Assembly (NCBI RefSeq): GCF_014489115.1
Contig: NZ_JACTAH010000002.1
Location: 434,001-498,000, forward strand
DNA length: 64,000 nt
Reading direction: 5' to 3'
Origin: Thauera sedimentorum
Lineage (GTDB): Bacteria > Pseudomonadota > Gammaproteobacteria > Burkholderiales > Rhodocyclaceae
The translations under genes were made by a program, and so were the position numbers. The notes below the pieces were generated by a model, which worked only from the letters and a program-made list of their open reading frames with translations, was not told where the DNA came from and searched no databases. Positions 17,041 through 26,099 of the stretch are shown here, piece after piece. Position 1 is the first letter of the stretch. Each line of letters starts with the position of its first letter.

Positions 17041-17056
17041 TGTCGGTTTCCGCACA
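17041..17056 (+). promoter_or_regulatory. NifA-type upstream activator site of nifE
   Basis: TGT (17041-17043), ten bases, ACA (17054-17056). It ends 56 bp before the nifE -24 element, and its interior resembles the site before the LRV gene. Confidence 0.82.
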
Positions 17057-17111
17057 TAGCCGCTACGCGCGCAAACCGCAGCGCACGCGCTTCCAGGCCA
17101 CCCACCGCCGC

Positions 17112-17126
17112 TGGCACAACCCTTGC
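17112..17126 (+). promoter_or_regulatory. Sigma-54 promoter of the nifENX operon
   Basis: TGGCACAACCCTTGC is a perfect match to the TGGCAC-N5-TTGC consensus, with GG at 17113-17114 and GC at 17125-17126. It lies 34 bp upstream of the nifE GTG. Confidence 0.93.
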
Positions 17127-17160
17127 ACCACCCCCAGCGAACCGTCCCTGGAGCACCACC

Positions 17161-18648
17161 GTGAAAGCCTCCGACATCGCCGCCCTGCTGGACGAGCCGG
17201 CCTGTGCGCACAACAAGAAGGAAAAGTCCGGCTGTGCGCGGCCCAAGCCCGGCGCCTCGGCTGGCGGCTGTGCCTTCGACGGCGCGCAGATCGCCTTGCT
17301 GCCGATCGCCGACGTCGCGCACATCGTGCACGGGCCGATCGCCTGCGCGGGCAATTCCTGGGACAACCGCGGCACCCGCTCCTCCGGCCCCACGCTCTAC
17401 AAGATCGGCATGACCACCGATCTCTCCGAGCAGGACGTGATCATGGGCCGTGGCGAGAAGCGCCTGTTCCACGGCATCAAGCAGGCCATCGACCGCTACA
17501 GCCCGGCCGCCGTGTTCGTCTACAACACCTGCGTGCCGGCGCTGATCGGCGACGACGTGGACGCGGTGTGCAAGGCCGCCACCGAGCGCTGGGGCGTGCC
17601 GGTGGTGCCGGTGGATTCGGCCGGCTTCTACGGCACCAAGAACCTGGGCAACCGCATCGCCGGCGAGGCCATGTTCAAGCACGTCATCGGCACCCGCGAG
17701 CCGGACCCGCTGCCTGCGGACGCGGTGCCGCCGGGCATCACCGTGCACAACATCAACCTGATCGGCGAATACAACATCGCCGGCGAGCTGTGGCACGTGA
17801 TGCCGCTGCTCGACGAGCTCGGCATCCGGGTGCTGTGTACGCTCTCCGGCGACGCGCGCTTCCACGAGGTGCAGACCATGCACCGCGCGGAGGTGAGCAT
17901 GCTGGTGTGCGCCAAGGCGTTGATCAACGTGGCGCGCAAGATCGAGGAGCGCTGGGGCGTGCCCTGGTTCGAGGGCAGCTTCTACGGCATCACCGACACC
18001 AGCCAGGCGCTACGCGACATCGCCCGCATCATCGACGACCCGGACCTGATCGCCCGCACCGAAGCGCTGATCGCCCGCGAGGAAGCCCGTGTGCGCGCCG
18101 AACTGGAAGTCTGGCGCCCGCGCCTGGCGGGCAAGCGCGTACTGCTGTTCACCGGCGGGGTGAAGAGCTGGTCGGTGGTCTCCGCGCTGCAGGACCTGGG
18201 CATGAACGTGGTCGCCAGCGGCACCAAGAAATCCACCGAGGAAGACAAGGCCCGCATCCTGGAGCTGATGGGCGACAAGGCCATCATGTTGAAGAGCGAA
18301 GGCGCGCGCGACCTGCTCAACGCGGTCTATGAACTCAAGGCGGACCTGCTGATCGCCGGCGGACGCAACCTCTACACCGCGCTCAAGGCGCGGCTCCCCT
18401 TCCTCGACATCAACCAGGAACGCGAATTCGCCTACGCCGGCTACGAGGGCATGAAGGAGCTGGTACGCCAGCTCGCACTCACCCTCGAATCCCCGGTGTG
18501 GGAGGCGGTGCGCCGCCCGGCGCCGTGGTCGGCCAAGGCCATGGTGGTGGCCGGCCCCGAGATGGGCGACAGCCCGGACGCCGAGGACGACGAACCGGCC
18601 GCCGCCGGCGTCGGCGACGCAGCTTTCGACCCGCTGGCCGCCGCCTGA
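17161..18648 (+). CDS. nifE: Nitrogenase FeMo-cofactor scaffold subunit NifE
   Basis: A 495-residue NifD-like scaffold protein, slightly longer than the usual roughly 475. Cluster-ligand and signature segments include [34 protein letters not shown] and [14 protein letters not shown]; the C-terminal [19 protein letters not shown] block ([15 protein letters not shown]) is typical of NifE. With NifN it holds the cofactor precursor while Mo and homocitrate are added. The GTG at 17161 follows GGAG and the sigma-54 start. An acidic Ala-rich tail (residues 470-495) is an extension. nifN begins 12 bp downstream. Confidence 0.97.
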   Translation: MKASDIAALLDEPACAHNKKEKSGCARPKPGASAGGCAFDGAQIALLPIADVAHIVHGPIACAGNSWDNRGTRSSGPTLYKIGMTTDLSEQDVIMGRGEKRLFHGIKQAIDRYSPAAVFVYNTCVPALIGDDVDAVCKAATERWGVPVVPVDSAGFYGTKNLGNRIAGEAMFKHVIGTREPDPLPADAVPPGITVHNINLIGEYNIAGELWHVMPLLDELGIRVLCTLSGDARFHEVQTMHRAEVSMLVCAKALINVARKIEERWGVPWFEGSFYGITDTSQALRDIARIIDDPDLIARTEALIAREEARVRAELEVWRPRLAGKRVLLFTGGVKSWSVVSALQDLGMNVVASGTKKSTEEDKARILELMGDKAIMLKSEGARDLLNAVYELKADLLIAGGRNLYTALKARLPFLDINQEREFAYAGYEGMKELVRQLALTLESPVWEAVRRPAPWSAKAMVVAGPEMGDSPDAEDDEPAAAGVGDAAFDPLAAA

Positions 18649-18660
18649 GGAGCCCGAACC

Positions 18661-20052
18661 ATGGCTGAGATCATCCGTCACCCCAAGGCCCTGTCGGTCA
18701 ATCCGCTCAAGTCCTCGGCGCCGGCCGGCGCGGCGCTGGCCTGCCTGGGCATCAATCGCGGCATGCCGGTGTTCCACGGCTCGCAGGGCTGCACCGCCTT
18801 CGCCAAGGTGTTCTTCGTCCGCCACTTCCGCGAGCCCATCCCGCTGCAGACCACCGCGATGGACCAGGTCGCCACGGTGATGAGCGCGGACGAGAACGTC
18901 ATCCAGGCGCTTGCCACGGTGTGCGGCAAGAGCAAGCCCGCGCTGGTGACGCTCGCCACCACCGCGCTGGCCGAGACCCAGGGCACCGACATCGCCCGCC
19001 TGCTGCGCGAATTCCGCGCCCAGCACCCGGAGTTCGAGCACATCCCGGTCGCCGCGGTGAACACCCCGGACTTCTCCGGCTGTCTGGAAAGCGGCTACGC
19101 GACCACGGTGAAAGGCATCATCGACGCCGCGGTGCCGGAAACCCGTCACGCCGGCCGGCGCAAGAAGCAGGTGAACCTGCTGCTCGGCAGCCACCTCACG
19201 CCGGGCGACGTGGAAGCGATCAAGGAATGGGTGGAAGCCTTCGGCCTGCGCCCGGTCGCGGTGCCGGACCTGGCCGACTCGCTCGATGGCCACATCGTCG
19301 CCGAGGACTTCCTGCCGGTCACCCTGGGCGGCACCCCGGTAGGCGAGCTCGCTTCCCTGGGCGAGGCGGCCGCCACCCTCGTCGTCGGCCGCGCGCTCAA
19401 CGCCGCCGCCGACCTGCTCGCCGAACGCACCGCGGTGCCCGACTGGCGCTTCGACGGCCTGATGGGCCTGGAGGCCTGCGACCGCTTCACCGCGCTGCTG
19501 GCCGAGCTCTCCGGGCAGAAGGTGCCCGACAGGATCGAACGCCACCGCGCCCAGCTGCAGGACGCGATGGTCGACACCCACTTCATGACCGGCCTGCGGC
19601 GCGTGGGGCTGGCCGCCGACCCCGACCTGCTGCACCAGCTGGCGACCTGGCTGGCCGGCATGGGCAGCGAGATCGTCGCCGCGGTGGCACCGGTAAAGGC
19701 CGCCGTGCTGGCCGACATCCCCGCCGCCAGCGTGCATGTGGGCGACCTGGAAGACCTCGAAGACCTCGCCCGCGCGGCCGGCGCCGAACTGCTGCTGGGC
19801 AACTCGCACGTCGCCGCCACCGCCGGGCGCCTGGGCGTGCCGCTGCTGCGCGCCGGCATGCCGCAGTACGACCTCATCGGCGGCCACTGCAAGACCTGGG
19901 TGGGCTACCGGGGCACCCGGCAGGCCCTGTTCGATCTGGCCAACCTGGTGGTGCAAAACCATGAGCACATCGCCCCCTACCGCGCCCGGCTTGTCGTGCG
20001 TGACGACCGCGACGCCGCGCCGCCGCAGGCTGCGGCTGGTGGCCGGCACTGA
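18661..20052 (+). CDS. nifN: Nitrogenase FeMo-cofactor scaffold subunit NifN
   Basis: A 463-residue NifK-like partner of NifE. The N-terminal block NPLKSSAPAGAALACLGI and GSQGCTAFAKVFFVRHFREP matches NifN; later segments include VNTPDFSGCLESGYATTV and FHTHFMTGL-like VDTHFMTGLRR. It completes the NifEN scaffold tetramer. It is cotranscribed with nifE and nifX. Confidence 0.97.
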   Translation: MAEIIRHPKALSVNPLKSSAPAGAALACLGINRGMPVFHGSQGCTAFAKVFFVRHFREPIPLQTTAMDQVATVMSADENVIQALATVCGKSKPALVTLATTALAETQGTDIARLLREFRAQHPEFEHIPVAAVNTPDFSGCLESGYATTVKGIIDAAVPETRHAGRRKKQVNLLLGSHLTPGDVEAIKEWVEAFGLRPVAVPDLADSLDGHIVAEDFLPVTLGGTPVGELASLGEAAATLVVGRALNAAADLLAERTAVPDWRFDGLMGLEACDRFTALLAELSGQKVPDRIERHRAQLQDAMVDTHFMTGLRRVGLAADPDLLHQLATWLAGMGSEIVAAVAPVKAAVLADIPAASVHVGDLEDLEDLARAAGAELLLGNSHVAATAGRLGVPLLRAGMPQYDLIGGHCKTWVGYRGTRQALFDLANLVVQNHEHIAPYRARLVVRDDRDAAPPQAAAGGRH

Positions 20053-20068
20053 CGGCACGGAGCGCGCC

Positions 20069-20497
20069 ATGGAGAGCGTACGCATCGCCTTCGCCAGCAC
20101 CGACCGCGCCACGGTGAACCAGCACTTCGGTGCCGCCGAGGCCTTTGCCATCTTCGAGGTCGGCGCGCAAGCCTCGCAGCTCGTGGAAGTGTGCGAATTC
20201 ATCGACACCGCGCAGGACGGCAACGAGAACAAACTGCCGGGCAAGATCGCCACGCTGGCCGGCTGCGGCGCGGTGTATTGCCTGGCGGTGGGCGCCTCGG
20301 CGGTCAAGCAGCTGCTCGCCGCCGGCGTGCAGCCGGTGCGAGTGGAAGAAGGCGCCTGCATCGAGGCGCTGATCGCCGACATCCAGGCCGAACTCGCCTC
20401 CGGAGCCACCGGCTGGCTGGCCAAGGCGCTCAAGAGCCGGGCGCCGGCCGACAGCGCGCGCTTCGACGAGATGGAAGCGGAGGGCTGGCAGGAATGA
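20069..20497 (+). CDS. nifX: FeMo-cofactor precursor carrier NifX
   Basis: A 142-residue NifX. It opens SVRIAFASTDRATVNQHFG, the canonical start of the fold, and has GCGAVYCLAVGASAVKQLL. NifX carries VK-cluster and NifB-co to NifEN. It starts 16 bp after nifN and shares ATGA with the next gene. Confidence 0.95.
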   Translation: MESVRIAFASTDRATVNQHFGAAEAFAIFEVGAQASQLVEVCEFIDTAQDGNENKLPGKIATLAGCGAVYCLAVGASAVKQLLAAGVQPVRVEEGACIEALIADIQAELASGATGWLAKALKSRAPADSARFDEMEAEGWQE

Positions 20498-20958
20498 GTG
20501 CCACCACCGCCCCGCAGCCGATGATCGCGCGCGCCGGACGCATCGTGGCGGTGGCCGACGACCGCCTCACCGTGCGCTTCGAGCGCCAGTCCGCCTGCTC
20601 GGCCTGCCGCGCCGCCAAGGCCTGTGCCGGCAACACGCCGGAGAGCGAACTGGTGATAGCCCGCCCCGCCGGCCGCCACTACTGCACCGGCGACACCGTA
20701 CAGGTGGGCGTCGCCGAAGACGTCGCCCTGCGCGCCACGCTGGCCGCCTACCTGGTGCCGCTGGGCGGCTTCGTGCTGGCCATGCTGGCGGCGGCCGCCC
20801 TCGGCCTGCCGGACGCCGCGGTGCTGGCCGCCAGCCTCGCCGGACTGGGCGCCGGCTTCATGGCGCTGCGGCGCATCGCCCGCAATCCCGGAATTCAACT
20901 CCAGCCCGCGCTGCTCGAGGCGGGCACCTCCAAACTCGACCAGGAGATCCACCCATGA
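20494..20958 (+). CDS. RseC/SoxR-reducing-system family membrane protein in the nif operon
   Basis: A 154-residue protein. The N-terminal cysteine motif QSACSACRAAKACAG fits the RseC pattern. Two membrane helices lie at about residues 82-105 and 108-128 (YLVPLGGFVLAMLAA). The family includes RseC of the SoxR-reducing/Rnf-associated system. Its ATG overlaps the nifX stop and its stop overlaps the DUF269 start (ATGA both times), so it is a built-in part of the nif operon. A role in electron supply or redox sensing for nitrogenase is inference. Confidence 0.82.
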   Translation: MSATTAPQPMIARAGRIVAVADDRLTVRFERQSACSACRAAKACAGNTPESELVIARPAGRHYCTGDTVQVGVAEDVALRATLAAYLVPLGGFVLAMLAAAALGLPDAAVLAASLAGLGAGFMALRRIARNPGIQLQPALLEAGTSKLDQEIHP

Positions 20959-21428
20959 GCACCACCGCCATCGTCCCGGAAATCAGCCCCGAGCTCGCCG
21001 GCACCGACTTCATCAAGGAAATGGTGCGCCAGACCCGCGCCGTGGACAGCTACGGCAGCTACGACGGCTGGCCCACCGACCGCCTGCTCGCGCCCTACAT
21101 CGTCACCAAGGAACAGCGCCGCGACATCCCGGTCATCGGCGACCCGGACGACATCATCCTGGCGCGCGTCAAGGCCTACCACAACGCCATCGCCGCGCTG
21201 ATCGAGAAGGAATGCGGGCGCATGGCCGTGCCGCTGATCAACATCACCCACGAAGGCTTCGGCCGCGCGCTCATCACCGTCGGCAAGCTGGTGGTCATGG
21301 ACCGCACCCTGCGCGACGTGCACCGCTTCGGCTTCGACAGCTACTCCAAGATGAAGGACGACTGCGACAAGCACCTCTCCGTCGCCCTGGAAATCATCGG
21401 CAAGTACCCGGAAGTCGCCGGCCTGTAA
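20955..21428 (+). CDS. NifX-associated nitrogen fixation protein (DUF269)
   Basis: A 157-residue DUF269 protein: FIKEMVRQTRAVDSYGSYDG and HEGFGRALITVGKLVV are characteristic. The family almost always follows nifX in diazotrophs. Biochemical function is not settled. It lies downstream of the RseC-like gene with ATGA overlap. Confidence 0.93.
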   Translation: MSTTAIVPEISPELAGTDFIKEMVRQTRAVDSYGSYDGWPTDRLLAPYIVTKEQRRDIPVIGDPDDIILARVKAYHNAIAALIEKECGRMAVPLINITHEGFGRALITVGKLVVMDRTLRDVHRFGFDSYSKMKDDCDKHLSVALEIIGKYPEVAGL

Positions 21429-21439
21429 GGAGCACGACC

Positions 21440-21658
21440 ATGACCGAAGAGGAACTCAAGGCGCTCGAGAAGGAGGTGCGCAAGCTCAAGCGCATCTCCA
21501 GCGAATGGGCCTCGCAGCTGCATGACCTGGTGGAAGACCGCCTGCCCGCCGGCTACGAGGAAATCCCCGCCATCGCCCAGTCCACCTACGACGCCTGCAA
21601 GGCGTGGGCGGACGCCAACAAGCGCTTCAACGAGCTGAGCGCATCCGTAAACAGTTAA
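21440..21658 (+). CDS. CCE_0567-family (DUF683) nif protein
   Basis: A 72-residue helical protein: EELKALEKEVRKLKRISSEW followed by HDLVEDRLPAGYEEIPAIA. The structurally known cyanobacterial homologue is a small helical metalloprotein. It always accompanies DUF269 in nif operons. An AAGGAG site precedes the ATG at 21440. Confidence 0.92.
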   Translation: MTEEELKALEKEVRKLKRISSEWASQLHDLVEDRLPAGYEEIPAIAQSTYDACKAWADANKRFNELSASVNS

Positions 21659-21668
21659 GGAAAGCATC

Positions 21669-21959
21669 ATGAGCAACATCACCGGCCTGACCCGGGGCGG
21701 CGCCACCTGGGAACCGCAGTTCGTCCTCGAACTGGACGCCAAGAAGTGCATCGGCTGCGGCCGCTGCTACAAGGTCTGCCCGCGCAAGGTGTTCGACCTG
21801 GTCGAGCGCGACGAGGACGAGCTGGACGACGACCTCGACGACGACAACATGATGGTCATGACCCTGGCCGACGCCCTGGACTGTATCGGCTGCGGCGCCT
21901 GTGCGCGGGTGTGCCCGAAGAGCTGCCACACCCACGGCGCCGCCCCGGTCGCCGCCTGA
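21669..21959 (+). CDS. fdxB: nif-specific ferredoxin III (2[4Fe-4S])
   Basis: A 96-residue ferredoxin with CIGCGRCYKVCP and CIGCGACARVCP cluster motifs. They are separated by an acidic linker (DEDELDDDLDDDN) typical of nif ferredoxin III. It probably donates electrons to FeMo-co assembly or nitrogenase. It lies 10 bp after the DUF683 gene. Confidence 0.93.
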   Translation: MSNITGLTRGGATWEPQFVLELDAKKCIGCGRCYKVCPRKVFDLVERDEDELDDDLDDDNMMVMTLADALDCIGCGACARVCPKSCHTHGAAPVAA

Positions 21960-21970
21960 GTGCCGCGCGC

Positions 21971-22360
21971 ATGAACGACCTGGCGCTGATCCTGTACCAC
22001 AAGCAGGCCACCAGCGGCATGGTGCGCTTCGCGCGCTTCGGCAACACCGTCCTCGCCGCCCGGCTCGAAGCCGGCGCCGGCGGGGACGTCCTGCCCCACC
22101 CCGCCCCGCTCGCCACCCAGGCCACCGGCCGCCTCGGCCTGCCCGCCGGCGCCGTGCGCGTGGACGGCGACTTCCAGGCCGACCTGCTCGCCCCCGGCGG
22201 CACGGTGGACGTGCGCCTGGGCGAGTTCACCACCATCGACCCGCCCTTCGACGCCGTGTCCGCGGCCGAAGGCCGCTTCGTCACCCTCACCGAAATCCGC
22301 GGAATTCCCGACACCGAGCGCGACGTGCTGCGCCTGGTGTATGAGCATGTGCTGGGGTGA
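21971..22360 (+). CDS. Hypothetical protein at the end of the nifENX operon
   Basis: A 129-residue protein, not recognised. It has no cysteines, signal peptide or membrane helix. The N-terminus is LILYHKQATSGMVRFARFG, and the C-terminal half (LGEFTTIDPPFDAVSAAEG) looks beta-rich. It starts 11 bp after fdxB and is the last gene of the operon, so it is probably NifA-regulated. It lacks the NifQ cysteine motif. Confidence 0.72.
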   Translation: MNDLALILYHKQATSGMVRFARFGNTVLAARLEAGAGGDVLPHPAPLATQATGRLGLPAGAVRVDGDFQADLLAPGGTVDVRLGEFTTIDPPFDAVSAAEGRFVTLTEIRGIPDTERDVLRLVYEHVLG

Positions 22361-22421
22361 GGATCGGTAGCGGGCGCCTGAAGGCATGCGCTCCGCTAGA
22401 CTTTCGGCCGCTGGGGACATC

Positions 22422-22440
22422 AGAATGCGAGTTGCATTCT
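22422..22440. terminator. Hairpin after the nifENX operon
   Basis: AGAATGC-GAGTT-GCATTCT is a 7-bp stem with a 5-nt loop, without a T-run. It may be a weak terminator or an RNA-stabilising stem. Confidence 0.35.
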
Positions 22441-22462
22441 CGTTCCTTGATCCGGCTCCTTC

Positions 22463-22831
22463 ATGCACGGCCAAACCGCCCCCACCGCCAAGACCTTCGC
22501 CACCCACCTGCGCACGACCCTGACCGATGCCGAGCGCAAGCTCTGGCAACGTCTCCGTGGCCGGCAACTCGGCACCAAGTTCCGCAGGCAGCATCCGTTC
22601 CAGGGGTATGTGCTCGACTTCGTGTGCCTGGAACACCGCCTCGTCGTGGAAGTAGACGGTTCGCAGCACGCTGAAGCTGTGCAGCACGACGCGGCGCGCA
22701 CCCAGGTTCTGGCGCACGCGGGGTTTCGGGTGTTGCGGTTCTGGAACAATGAGGTGCTGATGGAGACGGATGCGGTGATTGAGGCGATTCTGGGGGCATT
22801 GAACCCATCCCCACCCCAGCCCTCCCCTTGA
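22463..22831 (+). CDS. DUF559 (Vsr-like endonuclease fold) protein with a repeat-encoded tail
   Basis: A 122-residue DUF559 protein. LRTTLTDAERKLWQRLRG, KFRRQHPFQGYVLDFVC and LVVEVDGSQH are the family motifs, with the acidic residues of a PD-(D/E)XK-like nuclease fold. The last nine residues (NPSPPQPSP) and the TGA stop lie within a dispersed repeat, so the original C-terminus was probably replaced or extended. Genomic role is unknown; it is commonly found next to such repeats. Confidence 0.82.
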   Translation: MHGQTAPTAKTFATHLRTTLTDAERKLWQRLRGRQLGTKFRRQHPFQGYVLDFVCLEHRLVVEVDGSQHAEAVQHDAARTQVLAHAGFRVLRFWNNEVLMETDAVIEAILGALNPSPPQPSP

Positions 22832-22937
22832 AGGGGAGGGAGTGGACCACGGCATTCTGCAGCTCGCTATAGCACTCCTGCGTTGATTAGCAGGTCCCTT
22901 CCCCTTCAAGGGGAAGGACAGGATGGGGATGGGTTTG
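22802..22937. repeat. CTTGAAG-palindrome repeat, short copy D
   Basis: It runs from AACCCATCCCCACCCCAGCC through CCTCCCCTTGAAGGGGAGG to CCTTCCCCTTCAAGGGGAAGG and GGGATGGGTTT, so it is an inverted-repeat element of about 135 bp. It overlaps the 3' end of the DUF559 gene. Confidence 0.85.
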
Positions 22938-23047
22938 AAACTGCGACAATCAGCCACGCGCCACCCCACCCCAATTCCCCGGAAACTTCTCCCCGTTCCC
23001 CAGTCGAAGTCCTCGACCCACCGCACAACACCCACGGAGCCCGCCGC

Positions 23048-24019
23048 ATGAACCCGGAACAAACCCGCGCCCTGCTCACCATCGCCCTGATGGCCGCCTT
23101 TGCCGACGGCCACCAGGACGCGCGCGAGCGCGAGCATGTGCGTCGCATCGCCGAATCACTGTCACGCGAGGCCGGCGCCGACTTCATCACCCTCTACCAG
23201 GACGTGCTGCTGCGCCGCGTGAAGCTGGAAGATGCGTGCGCCGCACTCGAAGCACCCGAGTTGCGCCAGCTGGCCTACGAGACCGCGGTGGGCGTGTGCG
23301 ACGCCGACGGCCACCACAGCGCGGACGAGACCGTCTTCCTTGAACGCCTCGCCGCCCTGCTCGGGCTGGACGCAGGACGTGCGCATGCGCTGGTCGACGA
23401 GGCCGACGCGCTGGCCGACGCCCCGGTCGACGGCGCCCTGCCGCCGGTGCCCGCCGACCTGCCGGCACCGCCTCCCGCCGCTACCCCGGCCGCCGCCCCG
23501 GCCCCCGACCAGGCGGAGCTCGACCGCATGATCCTCAACGCGTCCATCCTCAACGGCGCGCTGGAGCTGCTGCCGCAGTCGCTCGCCTCCTGGGCCATCA
23601 TCCCGCTGCAGACCCGGCTGGTGTATCGCGTGGGCAAGAGCTACGGCTACGAGTTGGACCGCGGCCACATCACCGACTTCCTCGCCACCATCGGCGTCGG
23701 CCTCACCTCGCAGTACGTCGAGCAGTTCGGCCGCAAGCTCATCGGCGGCCTGCTCGGCAAGGTGCTCGGCAAGACCGGGCGGGCGATCGGCAGCGCGGCC
23801 ACCGGCTCGGCCTTTTCCTTCGCCAGCACCTGGGCGCTGGGCCAGGTCGCCAAGCGCTACTACGGCGGCGGGCGCAAGCTCGATTCGGCCAGCCTCAAGC
23901 AGATGTTCGCCGGCCTGGTGGACGAAGCGCGCGGGCTGCAATCGCGCTACCAGCCGCAGATCGAGGAACGTGCGCGTACCCTGGACCTGAAGCAGATCAC
24001 CGCACAACTGCGCGGCTGA
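23048..24019 (+). CDS. TerB-like N-terminal and DUF697/YcjF-like C-terminal protein
   Basis: A 323-residue protein. Residues about 1-125 are a TerB-like helical domain (MAAFADGHQDAREREHVRRI, GVCDADGHHSADETVFLERL). A Pro/Ala linker follows (about 130-160). The C-terminal part has hydrophobic, glycine-rich helices (GKVLGKTGRAIGSAATGSAF, TWALGQVAKRYYGGG) as in DUF697 proteins. TerB domains occur in tellurite or membrane-stress modules. No ter partner genes are adjacent. Confidence 0.72.
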   Translation: MNPEQTRALLTIALMAAFADGHQDAREREHVRRIAESLSREAGADFITLYQDVLLRRVKLEDACAALEAPELRQLAYETAVGVCDADGHHSADETVFLERLAALLGLDAGRAHALVDEADALADAPVDGALPPVPADLPAPPPAATPAAAPAPDQAELDRMILNASILNGALELLPQSLASWAIIPLQTRLVYRVGKSYGYELDRGHITDFLATIGVGLTSQYVEQFGRKLIGGLLGKVLGKTGRAIGSAATGSAFSFASTWALGQVAKRYYGGGRKLDSASLKQMFAGLVDEARGLQSRYQPQIEERARTLDLKQITAQLRG

Positions 24020-24135
24020 ACGGGCGCCGCCCGGCGCCACATGAGAGATCGCATGGGCCGCCCCGGCGGCCGTCTTAAGACCGCCTTAAGGCGCAGATTG
24101 CATAAGACGGCCTCCTGGCCAGCCATCTCCCCTCC

Positions 24136-25392
24136 ATGTCCGCACATACCTTCAATCGTCGCGCCGCGACCCGCATCGGCGCCGTCAGCATCCTGCTCGC
24201 CATCCTCGCCAGCCTTGCCGGCTGGTTCGCCGCACAGGAGAGCGCCGAAGAAGCCACCGTCGACCTGGCCATCGAGGAATCCCAGCGCCTGCTGCGCCAC
24301 TTCGACGCCCTGCACATGGACACCGAGGCCGGCCGCGCGCATGCGGCCACCGCCGCACAGGCCATCGTCGGCGGGCTCTTCGACATTGCCGAGATCTACG
24401 ACGCCGCCGGCCGCAAGCTCGCCGAGGCCGCCACCGAGGTCGGCGAAGCCATCGAAGCGCAACTGCCCTCGCACGCCCGGCCGCTGCAGGGCGAGGCGGT
24501 CTATGACAGCCAGACGCTGCCGGACGGCCGCTGGGCGCTGCGGGTGTTCGTGCCGCTGGCCACCCTGGAGGAACCGGGCGAAGGCTTCTTCGAAGGGGTG
24601 CGGGTGATTCCCGCATGGCAGCAGGACCAGATCCTGCACGGCGCCCTCGCCACCGCCGGGCTGGCGGCCTTCGCCGCGCTGCTGTGCGGTGTGGCCATCT
24701 ATCCGGTGGTGGTGCATCTGTCCGGGGAGAACGAGCGCAAGGCCCACGAGGTGCTCGACTCCCACATCGCCATGATGGAGGCGCTGGGCCGCGCCATCGC
24801 CAAGCGCGACTCCGACACCGGCATCCACAACTATCGCGTGGCCTGGACGGCCGCGCGCATCGCCGAGCGCATGGGCTTCCAGAAGACCGCCATGCAGTCG
24901 CTGATCGCCGGCAGCTTCCTGCACGACGTGGGCAAGATCGGCATCCCCGACACCATCCTGCTCAAGCCCGGCCGGCTGGACGAGGACGAGATGGCCATCA
25001 TGCGCACCCACGTCACCCTGGGCGAGGAGATCGTCAAGGGCATGGGCTGGCTGGACGGGGCGCACGAAGTGGTCGCCGCCCACCACGAGAAATGGGACGG
25101 CAGCGGCTACCCGCGCGGCCTCGCCGGCTCGCAGATCCCGCTCGCGGCGCGCATCTTTGCGGTGGCCGACGTCTTCGACGCGCTGGGCTCGCGCCGCCCG
25201 TACAAGGAGCCGATGAGCTTCGGCCAGGCCCGCGCCATCCTGGAGCGCGACACCGGACGCCACTTCGACCCGGCGGTCATGGCCGTCTTCCGCGAGATCG
25301 CGCCGCAGATCCACGCCACCCTGTCGCAGTGCGACGAAGAGGAACTCCGCCGCCTGCTGACCGGCGCAGTCCGGCATCACTTCGACGTCTGA
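24136..25392 (+). CDS. Membrane-bound HD-GYP cyclic-di-GMP phosphodiesterase
   Basis: A 418-residue protein. A membrane helix (about 15-35), a periplasmic sensor region (35-165) and a second helix (about 170-195) precede the HD-GYP domain. Metal and signature motifs are intact: FLHDVGKIGIPD, THVTLGEEIV, HHEKWDGSGYPRGL and RIFAVADVFDAL. It would hydrolyse c-di-GMP to pGpG/GMP in response to a periplasmic signal. Confidence 0.9.
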   Translation: MSAHTFNRRAATRIGAVSILLAILASLAGWFAAQESAEEATVDLAIEESQRLLRHFDALHMDTEAGRAHAATAAQAIVGGLFDIAEIYDAAGRKLAEAATEVGEAIEAQLPSHARPLQGEAVYDSQTLPDGRWALRVFVPLATLEEPGEGFFEGVRVIPAWQQDQILHGALATAGLAAFAALLCGVAIYPVVVHLSGENERKAHEVLDSHIAMMEALGRAIAKRDSDTGIHNYRVAWTAARIAERMGFQKTAMQSLIAGSFLHDVGKIGIPDTILLKPGRLDEDEMAIMRTHVTLGEEIVKGMGWLDGAHEVVAAHHEKWDGSGYPRGLAGSQIPLAARIFAVADVFDALGSRRPYKEPMSFGQARAILERDTGRHFDPAVMAVFREIAPQIHATLSQCDEEELRRLLTGAVRHHFDV

Positions 25393-25484
25393 GGCGCCGC
25401 AGCCGCCACGTCCGCACCCCGCCCACTCGCATACAATCCCGCCATCACAAGCTGGATGCGGGCACCACCCGCGCGGAGTCCCGG

Positions 25485-26039
25485 ATGAACCAGTTCCTGC
25501 CCGCATGGGCTCACCCCTGGCTGCACCCCATCACCACCGGCGTGCAGATCGTGCTGATCCTCGTCGGCGCCTGGCTACTGCGGACCTTGCTGCGCCACCT
25601 GGTCGGGCGCATCGGCGCCCGCCACGGCCTGCCGCCGGAGTTCGCCTTCGCGGTGCGCCGGCTGAGCAGCGTCGTCATCTACGCCGGCGCGGTGCTGCTG
25701 GTGCTGGACCGCCTGGGCGTGTCTGCCACCGTGCTGTGGACCGCCTTCACCGGCTTTGCCGCAGTCGGCGCGGTGGCCTTTTTCGCCGCCTGGAGCGTGC
25801 TGTCCAACATCTTCTGCAGCCTGCTCATCTTCACCACCCGCCCCTTCCGCCTGCACGACTGCATCGAACTACTGGAAAGCGGCGACAAGCCCGGCCTGAA
25901 AGGGGAGGTCATCGACATCAACCTGATCTACACCACCCTGCAGGAAACCGCCGAGGACGGCGCCAACACCGTGCTGCAGGTGCCCAACAGCCTGTTCTTC
26001 CAGCGCGCGACGCGTTGCTGGCGAGGGGCGTCGGGCTGA
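25485..26039 (+). CDS. Small MscS-family mechanosensitive channel protein
   Basis: A 184-residue protein with about three membrane helices. It ends the pore region with FTGFAAVGAVAFFAAWSVLS and continues with a short beta domain (LIFTTRPFRLHDCIELLES). The full MscS C-terminal alpha/beta domain is missing. The C-terminus (FFQRATRCWRGASG) lies just before an AT-rich island. It may be a naturally short member or truncated by the island; the sequence alone does not decide. Confidence 0.72.
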   Translation: MNQFLPAWAHPWLHPITTGVQIVLILVGAWLLRTLLRHLVGRIGARHGLPPEFAFAVRRLSSVVIYAGAVLLVLDRLGVSATVLWTAFTGFAAVGAVAFFAAWSVLSNIFCSLLIFTTRPFRLHDCIELLESGDKPGLKGEVIDINLIYTTLQETAEDGANTVLQVPNSLFFQRATRCWRGASG

Positions 26040-26099
26040 CCCCGCTCACCGCAACACTACATGGCTGGCCAGCGCGAACGTCTAACACGGTTAGCTGAT

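Noticed and set aside
18010..20952. A 980-codon minus-strand frame over nifE-nifN-nifX
   Set aside because: It is the complement of well-recognised nif genes and has no family features.
21971..22360. Assignment of the last nifENX-operon gene as nifQ
   Set aside because: The NifQ cysteine motif is absent; the protein has no cysteine.
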